This document shows, one piece after another, positions 46,593-58,095 of a DNA stretch of 64,000 nt. Both the position numbers and the translations under genes were made by a program. Source of the DNA: Cryptomeria japonica. Lineage: Eukaryota; Streptophyta; Pinopsida; Cupressales; Cupressaceae. Within the stretch, counting starts at the first letter, position 1; every line of letters starts with the position of its first letter. Below the pieces are notes generated by a model. It had not been told where the DNA came from. It searched no databases and saw nothing but the letters and a program-made list of their open reading frames with translations. The DNA lies in the NCBI RefSeq assembly GCF_030272615.1, contig NC_081410.1, positions 146,032,349 to 146,096,348 of the forward strand, in the 5' to 3' direction.

Positions 46593-48049
46593 GGCATCAG
46601 GCATGTCTTTAGGATGTTTTATATGAGTTTCAATCATGCATTGTGTGTTTGTAATAAATAACCCCATCTTGTGAGCCAAACTCCTATTTTGGCATTTCTA
46701 TAAGCCAATTAGGACTTTTGGACAATAGGGGATCAAATGTGTGTAGGAAATAGTTATCCTAGTGGTTTTAGTGCTTCTAGGATGTTTTAGGAGGGGTTAG
46801 ACTTGACCCAAGGCATTAGGAGGTGAAAGATGACATTTTGACAACTTTTTCAAAAGTTGTCATGAGCAACTTTTTATGCACTTTTTGCATTTTTGTTTGT
46901 TTGAACTCCTCCAATGGCTCTAACCTCTTGTTTTTGGTTGAGATCAGTTTTGGAGTGGTTTATACACCTCGTGGATCTAATTCTTGAGGAGATACTGTAC
47001 AAAGGAAAGTTTTGGTGACAGCAAACTAATTAAATTCTGAGTTTTTCCTGCAATTCTAGAGTTTTGGTATCGGGTATGGTACTGTACAGATTGTGACCAA
47101 TCCCTAATTATGTGAATTGGTTGGAGAGGAGATTTATCTTTTTTTTGGCTTTAGTTTGAAGTTCTAGTTGTGTGTTTTGCTCCTAATATTCAAATTTTAC
47201 TATAGGTGCCCGGAAAACCAAGGTTTACCTTGGGTTTTTCCTTGTCCATGGCCATAACTTGCAATTTATCAATCGGAGACCCATGGGATTTGGTTAAAAT
47301 CAAGTATGGTTAGTGTATTCTAGGATTCCAAAAAAATTTTGCAGGAGGAGCAAGGGAGAGTTGTGTTTGAACCGACCCTAGGTATACATATCTATGTGGC
47401 TACCTAGACCTTGAACAACAAAGTTACCCTTGTATGCAAATGGCGATGGTCCCTTGTGTGTAACCCTGGAATCTATTATGGTTTATGGTTCCCCACATAC
47501 TCATGGGGTTTTAATTTCATGGTTTACTCATCTGGATATAGGTGCTTCACAAATGGAGGCCTAATTAGCCCTTTAGGAGAGTCAACATCCTACCGGTTTA
47601 GACATTTGTTTGTCAAACCCTGACCCTTCCTTTTGGTTAATTGTATAACTTCCAAAAGGGTACTTGAATCCATAATTTTTTTTCTAGGGTGTTTGCAAAA
47701 TTTTTAACTTATGGTTCCTTTACCCGCTAAAAAGGGCTACAAGCAAATAGGCCTAATTGTGAAGGTACTATGGGGGATAGGGTTGAATCCTCAAAACCAG
47801 TTTTGGATCTGGTTCAAGTGAGTCATTTTTTACCCAAAACAAGTGTTCTAATTGTCCATAACCCTTGGAGGTCTCAAAGTGTATGTTGGAGCCATTTACC
47901 CAAGTTGAGTAGGTATGAGTCTTGAAGATGGTGAGAAGATTGAACTAATGTTGTAGAGCCTTGTCTTGATAGGATCCTATTATTTCTTTGAGGGGTCAGG
48001 GTCATACATTTTGAGGTGTTTGGCAGGTTACAAGGAGGGATCTGCATCA
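46538..48049 (+). repeat. 3' LTR of Gypsy copy 1
   Basis: 1512 bp, TGGTGCAGGAG...ATCTGCATCA. Its first ~55 bases overlap the end of the polyprotein frame. Confidence 0.9.
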
Positions 48050-49387
48050 AAATCCCTTTGCATTTAAATAAATTATTATTTATTTGTGAATAGTCCCCCC
48101 ACTTGCAAAATCCTACAAATGCAAGTTGCACCCCTTTTGGCTAAAATAAATCTTTTATTTTATCTAAAAATGCCTATTTCCCTCCACTTGCATTCACCTA
48201 CATTTTCCATTAGCATGCTAATATTCTTCTAGAACCCCTCTAACCCCTCATTAATTAGCCTAATTATTCTAATCATGTCACGTCCCTAAATTTGGGGGAG
48301 TCACTTCTCCTAATTTGGGGAAAGTCTTCAAAATGTGTTGAAGACTTTACCTTCTTCAACAAGTTAACTTGTTGAGTCTTCCAAACTTGTAAGGCTCTTA
48401 AAAAAGCCTTGAAGGTTATCTAACTTCCAACAAGTTAACCTCTAAAGTCTTCAAAGGTATTTAATGCCTCTTACAATGACATCACCTTATCCCATGATGG
48501 TTGTCCCTTTGGCCATCCCTCAACTTTGCACAAGAGTCTACCTTTTGGACAGTAGCATGCTCCCTTGGATAATGGAATTATCCAATGATGTCATCCCTTG
48601 AGGTCATCCCTAATGCTTACTTAGCATCTAATGCTTTCTTATCATCCTCTCAAGCCATATCAGAGTGATATATGTCAACTTGGGATTGCATTGAATCCCC
48701 CTCATGGATTGATAACTTTCAATCCTATCCCTTGTTAAGATTGCTCAATCTTGGCCATACATTTCTCTATTTTATCTATAAATAGATCCCATTTCTTCAA
48801 TCTAAGGATCCATCATCTTGTGCATCAAACTTATAGTCATTTTGTAGGTTATCAAGGAGCTCAATTTGTCATCTTCAAGCACTTAGATCACCTTAGTTGC
48901 ATGCTAGTTTAGTTTTCATCATGTTTATAGTATCATGCTAATCCTATTTTCATGCTATCTTAATTCATAACCATTGTATATCAATTTCATATAAATATTC
49001 ATGTTAGTTTAATTAGCACACCTAAGCTTTCAACTTGGAATCAATCTTAGTCTCATATCTTGCATTCCATCTTGTATTTCATCTTTTCATATCATTTGAT
49101 CATCTAGCTAGGATCTTAGTTGCATCCATTTTGATCTTGGCATATCCTTCAATCTTGTTCTTTAGGTTGACATCTAAAAGATCAAGTGCTCTTCCAAATG
49201 AGAGCTGCCTTGAATCTTGAAGATCCTTGGAAATAGAGGAACATCAGACGTGCTTGGGGTTCTTGATTTTGAAGCTAACTTAGTTTAGTTTTTTTATTTT
49301 TATTTCTTAACTCTAACATAATGTTTCATGTGTGTGTTTGATGTGTGTTTGATTTTCTTTTGCAGATACCAGACTTTCTAGAACACA
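48050..49387 (+). repeat. 5' LTR of element C, second part
   Basis: Resumes after Gypsy copy 1 and ends ...CTAGAACACA, followed by TTTT and the PBS. Joined to 40011-40293, the LTR is about 1.6 kb. A TATA-like CTATAAATAG is at 48776-48785. Confidence 0.78.
48776..48785 (+). promoter_or_regulatory. TATA-like box in the 5' LTR of element C
   Basis: CTATAAATAG, about 600 bp before the LTR end, similar to the sites in the LTRs of A and B. Confidence 0.5.
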
Positions 49388-49391
49388 TTTT

Positions 49392-49409
49392 TGGTGCCCA
49401 TCGTGGGGC
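49392..49409 (+). promoter_or_regulatory. Primer binding site of element C
   Basis: TGGTGCCCATCGTGGGGC follows the LTR end and four T residues. It is similar in form to the site of element A but not identical. The tRNA is not assigned. Confidence 0.75.
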
Positions 49410-49481
49410 TTGACACCTAAATTTATCAAATTTTTAACATTTTAGCGCAGGTCTAGCCAAGAAATCTTATAGAATCTTCTA

Positions 49482-49738
49482 GCGCATATGTTCTACATTG
49501 CAGCCTGTTTGGTCTCTGTTATAGTGCATTTGATCTCTTTTATAGCGCATACACTCCCTGTTACAGTGCATCTGAAGTACGACACAACGCATACATTCAC
49601 TGTAATAATGCATTTGCATCTTTTGTCTTTTTCTGGTTCTGGACAGTTTAGCACATTTGCAATACATTGTGGTGCATTTAATCTTTGTAGTAGCACATTT
49701 GCACTCTGTAATAGCGCATATGCACTCTATAATAGCAC
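49482..49738 (+). repeat. Degenerate 21-bp tandem repeat in the leader of element C
   Basis: About 12 units in 21-bp register, each of the form G(C/T)(G/A)CAT-x(8)-CTxTxxTA. Clear units include GTGCATTTGATCTCTTTTAT(A), GCGCATACACTCCCTGTTAC(A), GCACATTTGCACTCTGTAAT(A) and GCGCATATGCACTCTATAAT(A). Two double-length intervals (42 and 41 bp) hold decayed units. The minus-strand Cys-rich 112-residue frame here is a heptad artefact of this repeat. Confidence 0.8.
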
Positions 49739-50047
49739 ATTTGTCACAGAGGCAAAATTTTGTAATCTTTTTTGGCGAATTAGGCTTCTCTAGCCCACCA
49801 AGTGATTGGAATTTCAACTAACTTCTTTTTTTGTAGGTTTCTAACAAATTCTTGCAAGTTGAAGGAGTTAAATTAAGATTTTTTATTTCTTTCCAGCTTT
49901 CTTTTAAGTTGGTTAAAAATAATTCACATTTCCTTTGGTAAAAAGAACTTCACATTTTCAATTTGTTGCTCTAAAATAAATCAAACTTGTCTTTTGGGCT
50001 CTAAAAAGAACATCACTTGTAAAGTTAAAAAGAATTACAAATCAAAC
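49737..50047 (+). repeat. 311-bp flanking direct repeat, left copy
   Basis: Leader sequence of element C from ACATTTGTCACAGAGG to AAATCAAAC, ending exactly where the 5' LTR of Gypsy copy 2 begins. It is duplicated at 57785-58095, the same length with about 17 substitutions and no net length change. Confidence 0.92.
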
Positions 50048-51559
50048 TGTGCAAGAGCACCCCATCAAGCCCTTCAAGATGATAAGTCAAACTCTGAGAA
50101 GGGAGGATAAGGCATTAAATATGTCCCTAGAATGTTTTGTATAGGTTTTCAATCATGCATTATGTGTTTGTAATAATGAACCCCATCTTGTGAGCCAAAC
50201 TCCTATTTTGGCATTTCTATGAGCCAATTAGGACTTTTGGGAAATAGGGGATAAAATGTGTCGGTTTTATTGTTTTAAGATGTTTAAGGAGGGGTTAAAC
50301 TTGACCCAAGGCATTAGGAGGCGAAAGATGACATTCTGACAACCTTTGCAAAAGTTGTCAAAAGTTGTCATGAGCAACTTTTAAGCACTTTTTGCATTTT
50401 GTTAATTTGAAACTCCTCCAATGGCTCTAACCTCTTGATTTTCAATTGAGAGAATTTGTGGAGTAGTTTATACACCTTGTGGATCCAATTGCCAAGGATT
50501 AATTGTACGGAGAAGATTTTTTATGCCAACAAACTAATAGAATTCTGATTTTTTTCCTGCAATTGTGGAGTTTTGATCTATGGTACGGTTCTATATGGAT
50601 TGGGATCCATTCCAAGTGATGTGAATTGGTTGGAGAGGAGATTTAACTCTATTTTGGTTTTTATTTTAAGTCTTTATTGTGTGTTTTTCTCCTAATATTC
50701 AAGTTTTACTGTAAGTACCCAGAAAACCAAGGTTTACCTTGGGTTTTTCCTCCTCCATGGCCATATCTTGCACTTTACCAATCTGAGGCTCATGAGATTT
50801 GATGAAAGGAAAGTATGGTAAATTTTTTCTAGGATTCCAAGAGTTTTTTCCAGGAGGAAAAAGGGAGAGAAGTGTTTGGAGCGACCCTAGGTAGACATCT
50901 CTATGTGGCTACCTAGACCTCAAACAGGCAAAATTACCTTGTGTGCAAATGACGATGATTCCAGACGTGTAACCCTAGAATCCCTATTATTTTATGGTTC
51001 CCTACATGTCCATGGGATTGAAATATGTTGGTTCATTCATCTGAGCAAAGTTGCTTCACAAAAGAGGCCTAATTGGCCCTTTTAGGACAGTCAACATCCT
51101 ACTGGCAAAGACCTTTATTTTCTAGACCCTGACCCTTCCTTTTGGGGATTTGTATAACTTCCAAAAGGGTGTTTTAATCCATAATTTTTTTTCCAAGGTG
51201 TTTGGGAAAATCTGAACTTAAGGTCTCTTTACCCGCTAAATAGGGCTACAAGCAACTAGGCCTAATTGGGTGAGTTTCTTAAGGAATGGGCATGTATCCT
51301 TGCAACCGATGCTTTGTCTAACCTTAGGGAGTCTTGTATGACCCAAAAATGATATTTAAATGATTTGTAACCCTTGGAGGTATCATGGAGTGTGTTATAG
51401 CAAGATACCCCTGATTGAGTAGGCAAGAGTCTTGGAGATGGTGAAAAGATTGAACTAAAGTTGTAGAGCCTTAACTTGATAGGATCTCATTCTTGTTTTA
51501 GGGGGTCAGTGTCATACATTTTTAGGTGTTTGGAAGGTTACAAGGAGGGCTCTGCATCA
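50048..51559 (+). repeat. 5' LTR of Gypsy copy 2
   Basis: 1512 bp, TGTGCAAGAGC...CTCTGCATCA; aligns with 56272-57784. Confidence 0.9.
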
Positions 51560-51561
51560 AT

Positions 51562-51573
51562 TGGTATCAGAGC
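51562..51573 (+). promoter_or_regulatory. Primer binding site of Gypsy copy 2
   Basis: TGGTATCAGAGC, an exact match to the initiator-methionine tRNA-type PBS, two bases after the LTR. Confidence 0.92.
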
Positions 51574-51610
51574 TAGTAACAGCTTTGGTAAGGAGATAGA
51601 GAATTGAGAG

Positions 51611-54600
51611 ATGTTAGAGGGACAAGAAGGAGAGGTCCCTAGAGGACCAATCAACAACATGGAATTGGCAAAGATTGTGAGAGAGCAAGCCACTACTTGC
51701 AAGGAAATATAGAGGGAGCTAGAGAGGTTGAGAGGCAAAGTAGATGGGAAGGATAATGGAGGCACTGGTAGTGGTGATGAAGGGGATGAGGATGAGATCC
51801 CTATGCCAGAGGAAGAGGTGATTCCTCCTAACCAGAGGCACTTCCTTAATGCCCTCAAATCCATGGAGCAGAAGATTTATTTGTCAAATTTCATTGGGAA
51901 AATGGAACCAGATGTTGTGATGGATTGGATAGACTCCCTGTCTAGTTTCTTTAATTGTGAAGACATTCCAGGACACCAGAAGGTGAAGATGGCTAAGTCC
52001 AAGTTGAAGGGATCAGCCCTAACTTGGTGGAACTTTGTCCAAGAGAAAAGAGAGAAGGACAATAAGCCCAAGATTTTTTTTTGGAAGAGGATGGTTGCCT
52101 TAATCAAGGAGGCCTATGTACCCAAAGACTATGAAATACAACTCCATAAAAGGAGACAAAATCTCAAGCAAAAGGAGATGGATGTGAACTCATATACTGA
52201 GGTGTTACAAAGGCTATGCATGAAGTCTAAAACAAAAGAGGAAGAGAGTGAGAAAGTTTCTCGGTACCTGAATGGATTAAGGTACAACATTCAAGAAGAA
52301 TTGAACCTTCTTAGCCCAGACACCGTTGGTAGATGTCATCAACTTTCTATCAAGGTGGAAGAGAATATCAAAAGGAGACAGGAGCAGAATAATAAAGGAA
52401 GAGGAAGACAACAAAGGGGTGGAATAAATTTTATCAGAAGTAAGGGAAATGGATTTGGAAATCAAAGTGAAACCAGTCAAGAAGGCACTAAAGGAGAGAG
52501 CAGTTCCAATAACAATGGAGGATACAATTAGAGAGGTAACTTCAAAGGAAGAAGACCACCATTTAGAGGGAGATCTCAAGGTAGAGTTCCAATCAGATGT
52601 TATAAGTGCAATCAAGAAGGACACATGGCCAATAGATGCCCGGATAAACCTACTAGTTCCATGGGAGAAAGGAGAAGTAACTTGATTTTAGAAGCTGACT
52701 GCTAAAGTGTGGCAAGTGCAAACACATACCAAAGTGTCAATCCCCTTGACAGCTATGGATACCCTGAAAGAGGTGAAGCTTTGATGATCAGAAGAGTAGT
52801 AACCACTATGAAGATGTCTGATAGAGAACCCCCATAGAGGAAGTCTCTATTCAAGACAACTTGCAAAGTGAGTGGAAAGGTCCGCAAGGTCCTAATAGAT
52901 TCTGGTTCAACTAAGAACTTTGTGTCTCTAGAGATGGTGGAGAAACTAAATTTGAGGAGACTGCCTCACCCTTGCCCCTACAAGGTCTCATGGCTAACAC
53001 AAGGACAACAAGTTGTTATGAAAGAGCAGGCTTGGGTGGAATTCCAAATTGGAACCTATAGAGATAGGTTGATGTTTGACATTGCAAAGATGGATGCTTG
53101 CCATCTCCTATTTGGGAGACCATGGCAGTTTGATTTGAAGGCACAACAAGATGGTGCTAGGAATACATATTCCATCACCAAGGATGATAAGGTGATTGAG
53201 TTGCTACCTTTAATGGAGGGTGAGGAGGAGACCAAACAAAAGGAGCCCAAGGTGTTGGTATTAGGAGGGAAGAAGTTCATGAAGAACATGTCAAATGAAG
53301 GCATGGTTTGTTATGCCCTTATCCCTATTCTAACAGTAACAAAGGTGGAGAAGTCTGAGGATAAAAAAGAGGAGAGATTGAGGTTGATTGACCCTGCAAT
53401 GCAGCAGCTACTAGACAAATACAAGGGTGTCATCTTTGATGGCATGCCAAGTTCGCTACCTCCCATGAGGGACATAAACCATTATATAGACCTTATACGT
53501 GGATCCACCTTGCCTAATAAAGTAGCATACAAGCTCACATCGGATCAAAATGTTGAGATGGCAAAACAGGTTGAAGAATTGTTGGAATCCGGATTGATTG
53601 GCAAAAGTTTGAGCCCATGTGTAGTCCCTACAGTCTTAGCACCCAAAAAGGAAGGTACTTGGAGGCTTTGCACTGATTCAAGAGCTATCAACAAGATTAC
53701 TATTAGGTATAGGTTTCCCATGCCTAGGATTAAAGATTTGCTAGATTGTTTGGGGGGTGCTAGGTATTTTACAAAAGTTGATTTAAAGAGTGGCTATCAT
53801 CAAATTAGGATTAGGTCGGGAGATGAATGGAAGAATGCATTTAAAATAAATGAGGGGTTGTATGAGTGGAAAGCCATGCCCTTTAGCTTATCCAATGTAC
53901 CTAGTACCTTTATGAGGTTAATGAATGAAGTCTTGAGGGATTTCATAGGGAAATTTGTTATAGTCTACCTAGATGACATTCTAGTTTTCAGTCAAACCAA
54001 AGGAGAGCATCTAAAACATGTAGACCTGGTCCTAAGAAGATTGTATGAAGAACAATTAATGATCAACTTGGAAAAGTGTTTCTTTATGCAGGAAGAGATC
54101 ATTTTCTTGGGATTTGTAATCTCATATGGTGAATTGAAAATGGATCAAGAAAAGGTGAGTGTCATATTGTCTTGGCCTACACCTAGGACAATGAATGATG
54201 TTAGAATTTTCCATGGCTTAGGTACCTTCTATAGGAAGTTTATAAGAGGCTTTAGCCATATTTGTGCCCCTATGCTTGATACAATTAAGGTAGGACAAAA
54301 GTGTAGGTTTAGTTGGACAGAAGAAGCATATAACTCTTTTGAAACACTGAAGAGAAAAGTTGTAGAGTAGCCGGTCCTTGCCCTACCTGATTTCAACAAG
54401 ATCTTCCAAGTGGAGTGTGATGCTAGTCACATGGCTATTGGAGCAGTTCTCAGTCAAGAAGGAAGACCTATTGCTTTCTTTAGTGAGAAGTTGAATGAGG
54501 CAAAGAGGAGATATGCATCTTATGACCTAGAGATGTATGCTCTAGTCCAATCCTTGAAAACATGGAGACACTACTTGCTACCAAAAGAATTCATAGTTTT

Positions 54601-56314
54601 CACAGACAATCAGGCCCTTAGCTTCATAAATAGTCAAGAAAATTTGAATCACCGGTACATGAAGTGGGTAGAGACCCTACAAGCTTTCACTTTCTTTCTT
54701 AAGCACAAGAAAGGAGTCAAGAATAAGGTGGCAAATGCTTTGAGTAGAAGAGTCCTAACTGCAATTCAAATTCAGTTGGAGAGTGTTGGAATAGACTCTT
54801 TGAAAGCCATGTATGAGGGTGATGAAGATTTTGGAGAGGCCTATAAGGTATGTACTTTATTTGATAAATGGTTTCATGTTGAGTATTCTAAATTTTTTAT
54901 TCAAAATGGATTGTTGTTTAAGGGTGCACAACTATGCATACCCAAATGCTCTATGAGACTGAATATAATTAAGGAAAAACATTGTGGAGCAATGGCAGAC
55001 AATTTTGGTCTTGACAAGACACTAGATTTGGTAAAAAGACACTATTTTTGGCCCAAACTATAGGCAGATGTCAGGCGATTTGTGGAGACATGTGTGATCT
55101 ACCAAAAGGCAAAAGGAAAGTCCACCAATGCAAGCTTATACCAACCTTTACCCATACCTTCAAGACCATGGGAAAGCATAAGTATGGATTTTGTTTTAGG
55201 ATTTCCTAGGACATGGAAAGGATATGATAGTGTTTTTTTAGTGGTGGATAGGTTTAGTAAGATGGCACATTTCTTGCCATGCAAAACCACTTGTGATGCT
55301 TCTTATGTAGCAGACTTGTTCTTTAAGGAGATTGTCCGGATACATGGTTTTCCTTTGACTATAGTCTCTGATAGGGATGTAAAATTTATTGGTCACTTCT
55401 GGAGGACCCTTTGGAAGAATCTTGGTACAAATTTATCCTTCTCCTCAGCCTACCATCCCCAAACAGATGGTCAAACTGAAGTTGTAAACAGGTCACTAGG
55501 GAATCTACTAAGGTGTTTGAATAGATAGCATGGAGAAAGGTGGGATAGTATATTGTCTCAGGCATAATTCTCCTATAATGATATAGTGAATAGGAGTACT
55601 AGTAAGTCACCTTTTCAAATTTTATATGACGTCCACCCAAGGGGTGTGCTAGAGTTGAGAGAGATACCTCAAGGAGAAGCCATTAGTGCAAATGGAGAAA
55701 CCTTTACTACTGCCATAAAAGAAATCCATGACCAAGTTAAGACTCGTCTTCAACAATCTGCAGAGAGATATAAAACTCATGCTGACAAAAAGAAGAGAGA
55801 TGTTGAGTTTGATGTGGGAGACTTGGTGTGGGTTCACTTGAATAAGGAAAGACTTCAAAAAGGCGGATACACAAAGCTGATGCAAAGAAAGATTGGACCC
55901 TGCCAAATCTTGAAGAAATGTGGTTCAAATGCCTATGAACTTCAACTACCATCTAATCTTGGTTTGTCGCCTATTTTTAATGTTTGTGACTTAACTCTTT
56001 ATAAGTGTAGTGTTGATGTAGGCGAAGACACAATTCAGGATATTGTTGATGATGACATTCCCAAACATGAACCACCAAAGTTGCATAAGGTTCTAGACAC
56101 TAAGGTTACAAAGCGAACCAGGAGAAAATTTTACATGGAATATTTGGTGGCTTGGAAAGGAAAATTTGATTATGAAGCAGTCTGGATGACAGAGCAACAG
56201 ATCAAAGATCATTGTGCAGACCTGCAGACTCTCATCTCAAGTGGACTTGAGATTTCTTTTTCTGGGGAGTATGGTACAAGAGAACCCCATCAAGCCCTTC
56301 AAGATGATAATTAA
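51611..56314 (+). pseudogene. Gypsy copy 2 Gag-Pol polyprotein with chromodomain-like C-terminus; eight stops, no frameshift
   Basis: One frame of 1,568 codons from ATG 51611 to TAA 56312. Gag: retrotransposon-gag region (51870-52390) and zinc knuckle CYKCNQEGHMANRC (52598-52639). Protease: DSGS at 52898. RT: KEGTWRLC, KVDLKSGYHQI and YLDD at 53966-53977 (residue 786). RNase H: VECDASH, DLEMYAL, FTDNQAL. Integrase: HCGAMA and H in the finger, but ETCVIY has Tyr where copy 1 has Cys; the core has SMDFVLG, SDRDVKF and [10 protein letters not shown]-terminus: YMEYLVAWKGKFDYEAVW (56130-56190), chromodomain-like. Stops: TAG 51710, 52529, 52835, 54368, 55061, 55526; TAA 52703, 55565. Copy 1 has CAG at 51710, 52529, 52835 and 54368, and CAA at 52703, 55061 and 55526; TAA 55565 is GAA there. 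Confidence 0.93.
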
Positions 56315-57784
56315 GACTCTAATAAGGGAGGATGAGGAATTAAATATGTCTCTAGAATGTTTTGTATAGGTTTTCAATCATGAATTATGTGTTTGTAATA
56401 ATGAACCCCATCTTGTGAGCCAAACTCCTATTTTGGCATTTCTATGAGCCAATTAGGACTTTTGGACAATAGGGGATCAAATGTGTTGGTTTTAGTGTTT
56501 TAAGATGTTTTAGGAGGGGTTAAACTTTACCCAAGGCATTAGGAGGCGAAAGATGACATTTTGACAACTTTTGCAAAAGCTATCAAAAGTTGTCATGAGC
56601 AACTTTTAAGCACTTTTTGCATTTTGTTAATTTGAAACTCCTCCAACGGCTCTAACCTCTTTATTTTTGGTTGATAAAAGTTTTGGAGTAGTTTATACAC
56701 CTTTTGGATCCAATTCCCAAGGAGTGATTGTACAAATAATATTTTTGATGCCAACAAACTAATAGAATTCTAAATTTTTTCCTGCAATTGTGGAGTTTTG
56801 ATCTGTGGTACGGTTCTATACGGATTGGGATCCATTCCAAGTGATGTGAATTGGTTGGAGAGGAGATTTAACTCTAATTTGGTTTTGATTTTAAGTCTTT
56901 ATTGTGTGCTTTTCTCCTAATATTCAAGTTTTACTGTAAGTACCCAGAAAACCAAGGTTTACCTTGGGTTTTTCCTCCTCCATGGCCATATCTTGCACTT
57001 TACCAATCTGAGGCTCGTGAGATTTGATGAAAGGAAAGTATGGTCAATTTTTTCTAGGATTCCAAGAGTTTTTTTCAGGAGGAGAAAGGGAGAGAAGTGT
57101 TTGGAGCGACCCTAGGTAGACATCTCTATGTGGCTACCTAGACCTCGAACAAGCAAAATTACCTTGTGTGCAAATGGAGATGATTCCAAGAGTGTAACCC
57201 TCAAATCCTTGTTTTTTTATGGTTCCCTACATTACCATGGGATTTAAATTAGTTGGTTTATTCAACTCAGCATAGTTGCTTCACAAAAGAGACCTAATTG
57301 GCCCTTTTAGAACAGTCAACATCCTACCGGCAAAGACCTTTATTTTCCAGACCCTGACCCTTCCTTTTGGGGATTTGTATAAATTCCAAAAGGGTGTTCT
57401 AATCCATAATTTTTTTGCCAATGTGTTTGGGAAAATTTGAACTTAAGGTCTCTTTACTCGCTAAATAGGGCTACAAGCAACTAGGCCTAATTGGGTGAGT
57501 TTCTTAAGGAATGGGCATGTATGCTTGCAATCGGTGCTTTGTCTAGACTTAGGGAGTCTTGTATGACCCAAAACTGATATTCAAATGATTTTTAACCCTT
57601 GGAGGTATCATGGAGTGTGTTATAGCAAGATACCCCTGATTGAGTAGGCAAGAGTCTTGGAGATGGTGAGAAGATTGAACTAAAGTTGTAGAGCCTTACC
57701 TTGATAGGATCCCATTCTTGTTTTGTGGGGTCACTTTCATACATTTTGAGGTGTTTGGAAAGTTGCAAGGAGGGATCTGCATCA
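56272..57784 (+). repeat. 3' LTR of Gypsy copy 2
   Basis: 1513 bp, TGGTACAAGAG...ATCTGCATCA. The polyprotein frame ends 43 bases into it. Confidence 0.9.
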
Positions 57785-58095
57785 ACATTTATCACAGAGG
57801 CAAAATTTTGTAATCTTTTTTAGCGAATTAGGCTTGTCTAGCCCACCAAGTGATTGGAATTTTCACTAACTTCTTTTTTTGCAGGTTTCTAACAAATTAT
57901 TGCAAGTTGAAGTAGTTAAATTGAGATTTTTTATTTCTTTCTAGCTTTATTTTAAGTTGGTTAAAAATAATTCATGTTTCCTTTGGTAAAAAGAACTTCA
58001 CATTTTCAATTTGGTGCTCTAAAATAAATCAAACTTGTCTTTTGGGCTCTAAAAAGAACATCACTTGTAAAGGTAAAAATAATCACAAATCAAAC
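57785..58095 (+). repeat. 311-bp flanking direct repeat, right copy
   Basis: Starts immediately after the 3' LTR of Gypsy copy 2 and ends in AAATCAAAC, then continues into the element C leader (TTTGTTTTCTTGC). It is the partner of 49737-50047. Confidence 0.92.

Larger units (their letters stand above)
40294..48049 (+). mobile_element. Gypsy (chromodomain) retrotransposon, copy 1
   Basis: 7.76-kb element with LTRs 40294-41814 and 46538-48049, an initiator-Met-type PBS at 41817 and a degenerate gag-pol between. It is nested in the 5' LTR of element C. The flanking 5-mers are AAATT (40289-40293) and AAATC (48050-48054), a TSD with one mismatch. In the first 130 bp the two LTRs differ at about ten positions by eye, so this is an old insertion. 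It is the same family as copy 2. Confidence 0.92.
50048..57784 (+). mobile_element. Gypsy (chromodomain) retrotransposon, copy 2
   Basis: 7.74 kb: LTRs 50048-51559 and 56272-57784, PBS at 51562 and a single-frame gag-pol. It belongs to the same family as copy 1 but to a different LTR subgroup. The flanking 5-mers CAAAC and ACATT do not match; instead a 311-bp direct repeat abuts both LTR ends. Confidence 0.92.

Noticed and set aside
49482-49738. CRISPR-like array
   Set aside because: Units are contiguous 21-mers with no unique spacers, in a plant LTR element leader.
49479-49817. Minus-strand Cys-rich 112-residue frame with seven-residue periodicity
   Set aside because: The heptad pattern is produced by the 21-bp tandem repeat; there is no start context or homologous frame.
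49737-58095. A 311-bp target-site duplication made by integration
   Set aside because: LTR integrases produce 4-6 bp staggers; a duplication this long with matching ends is better explained by recombination between two insertions.
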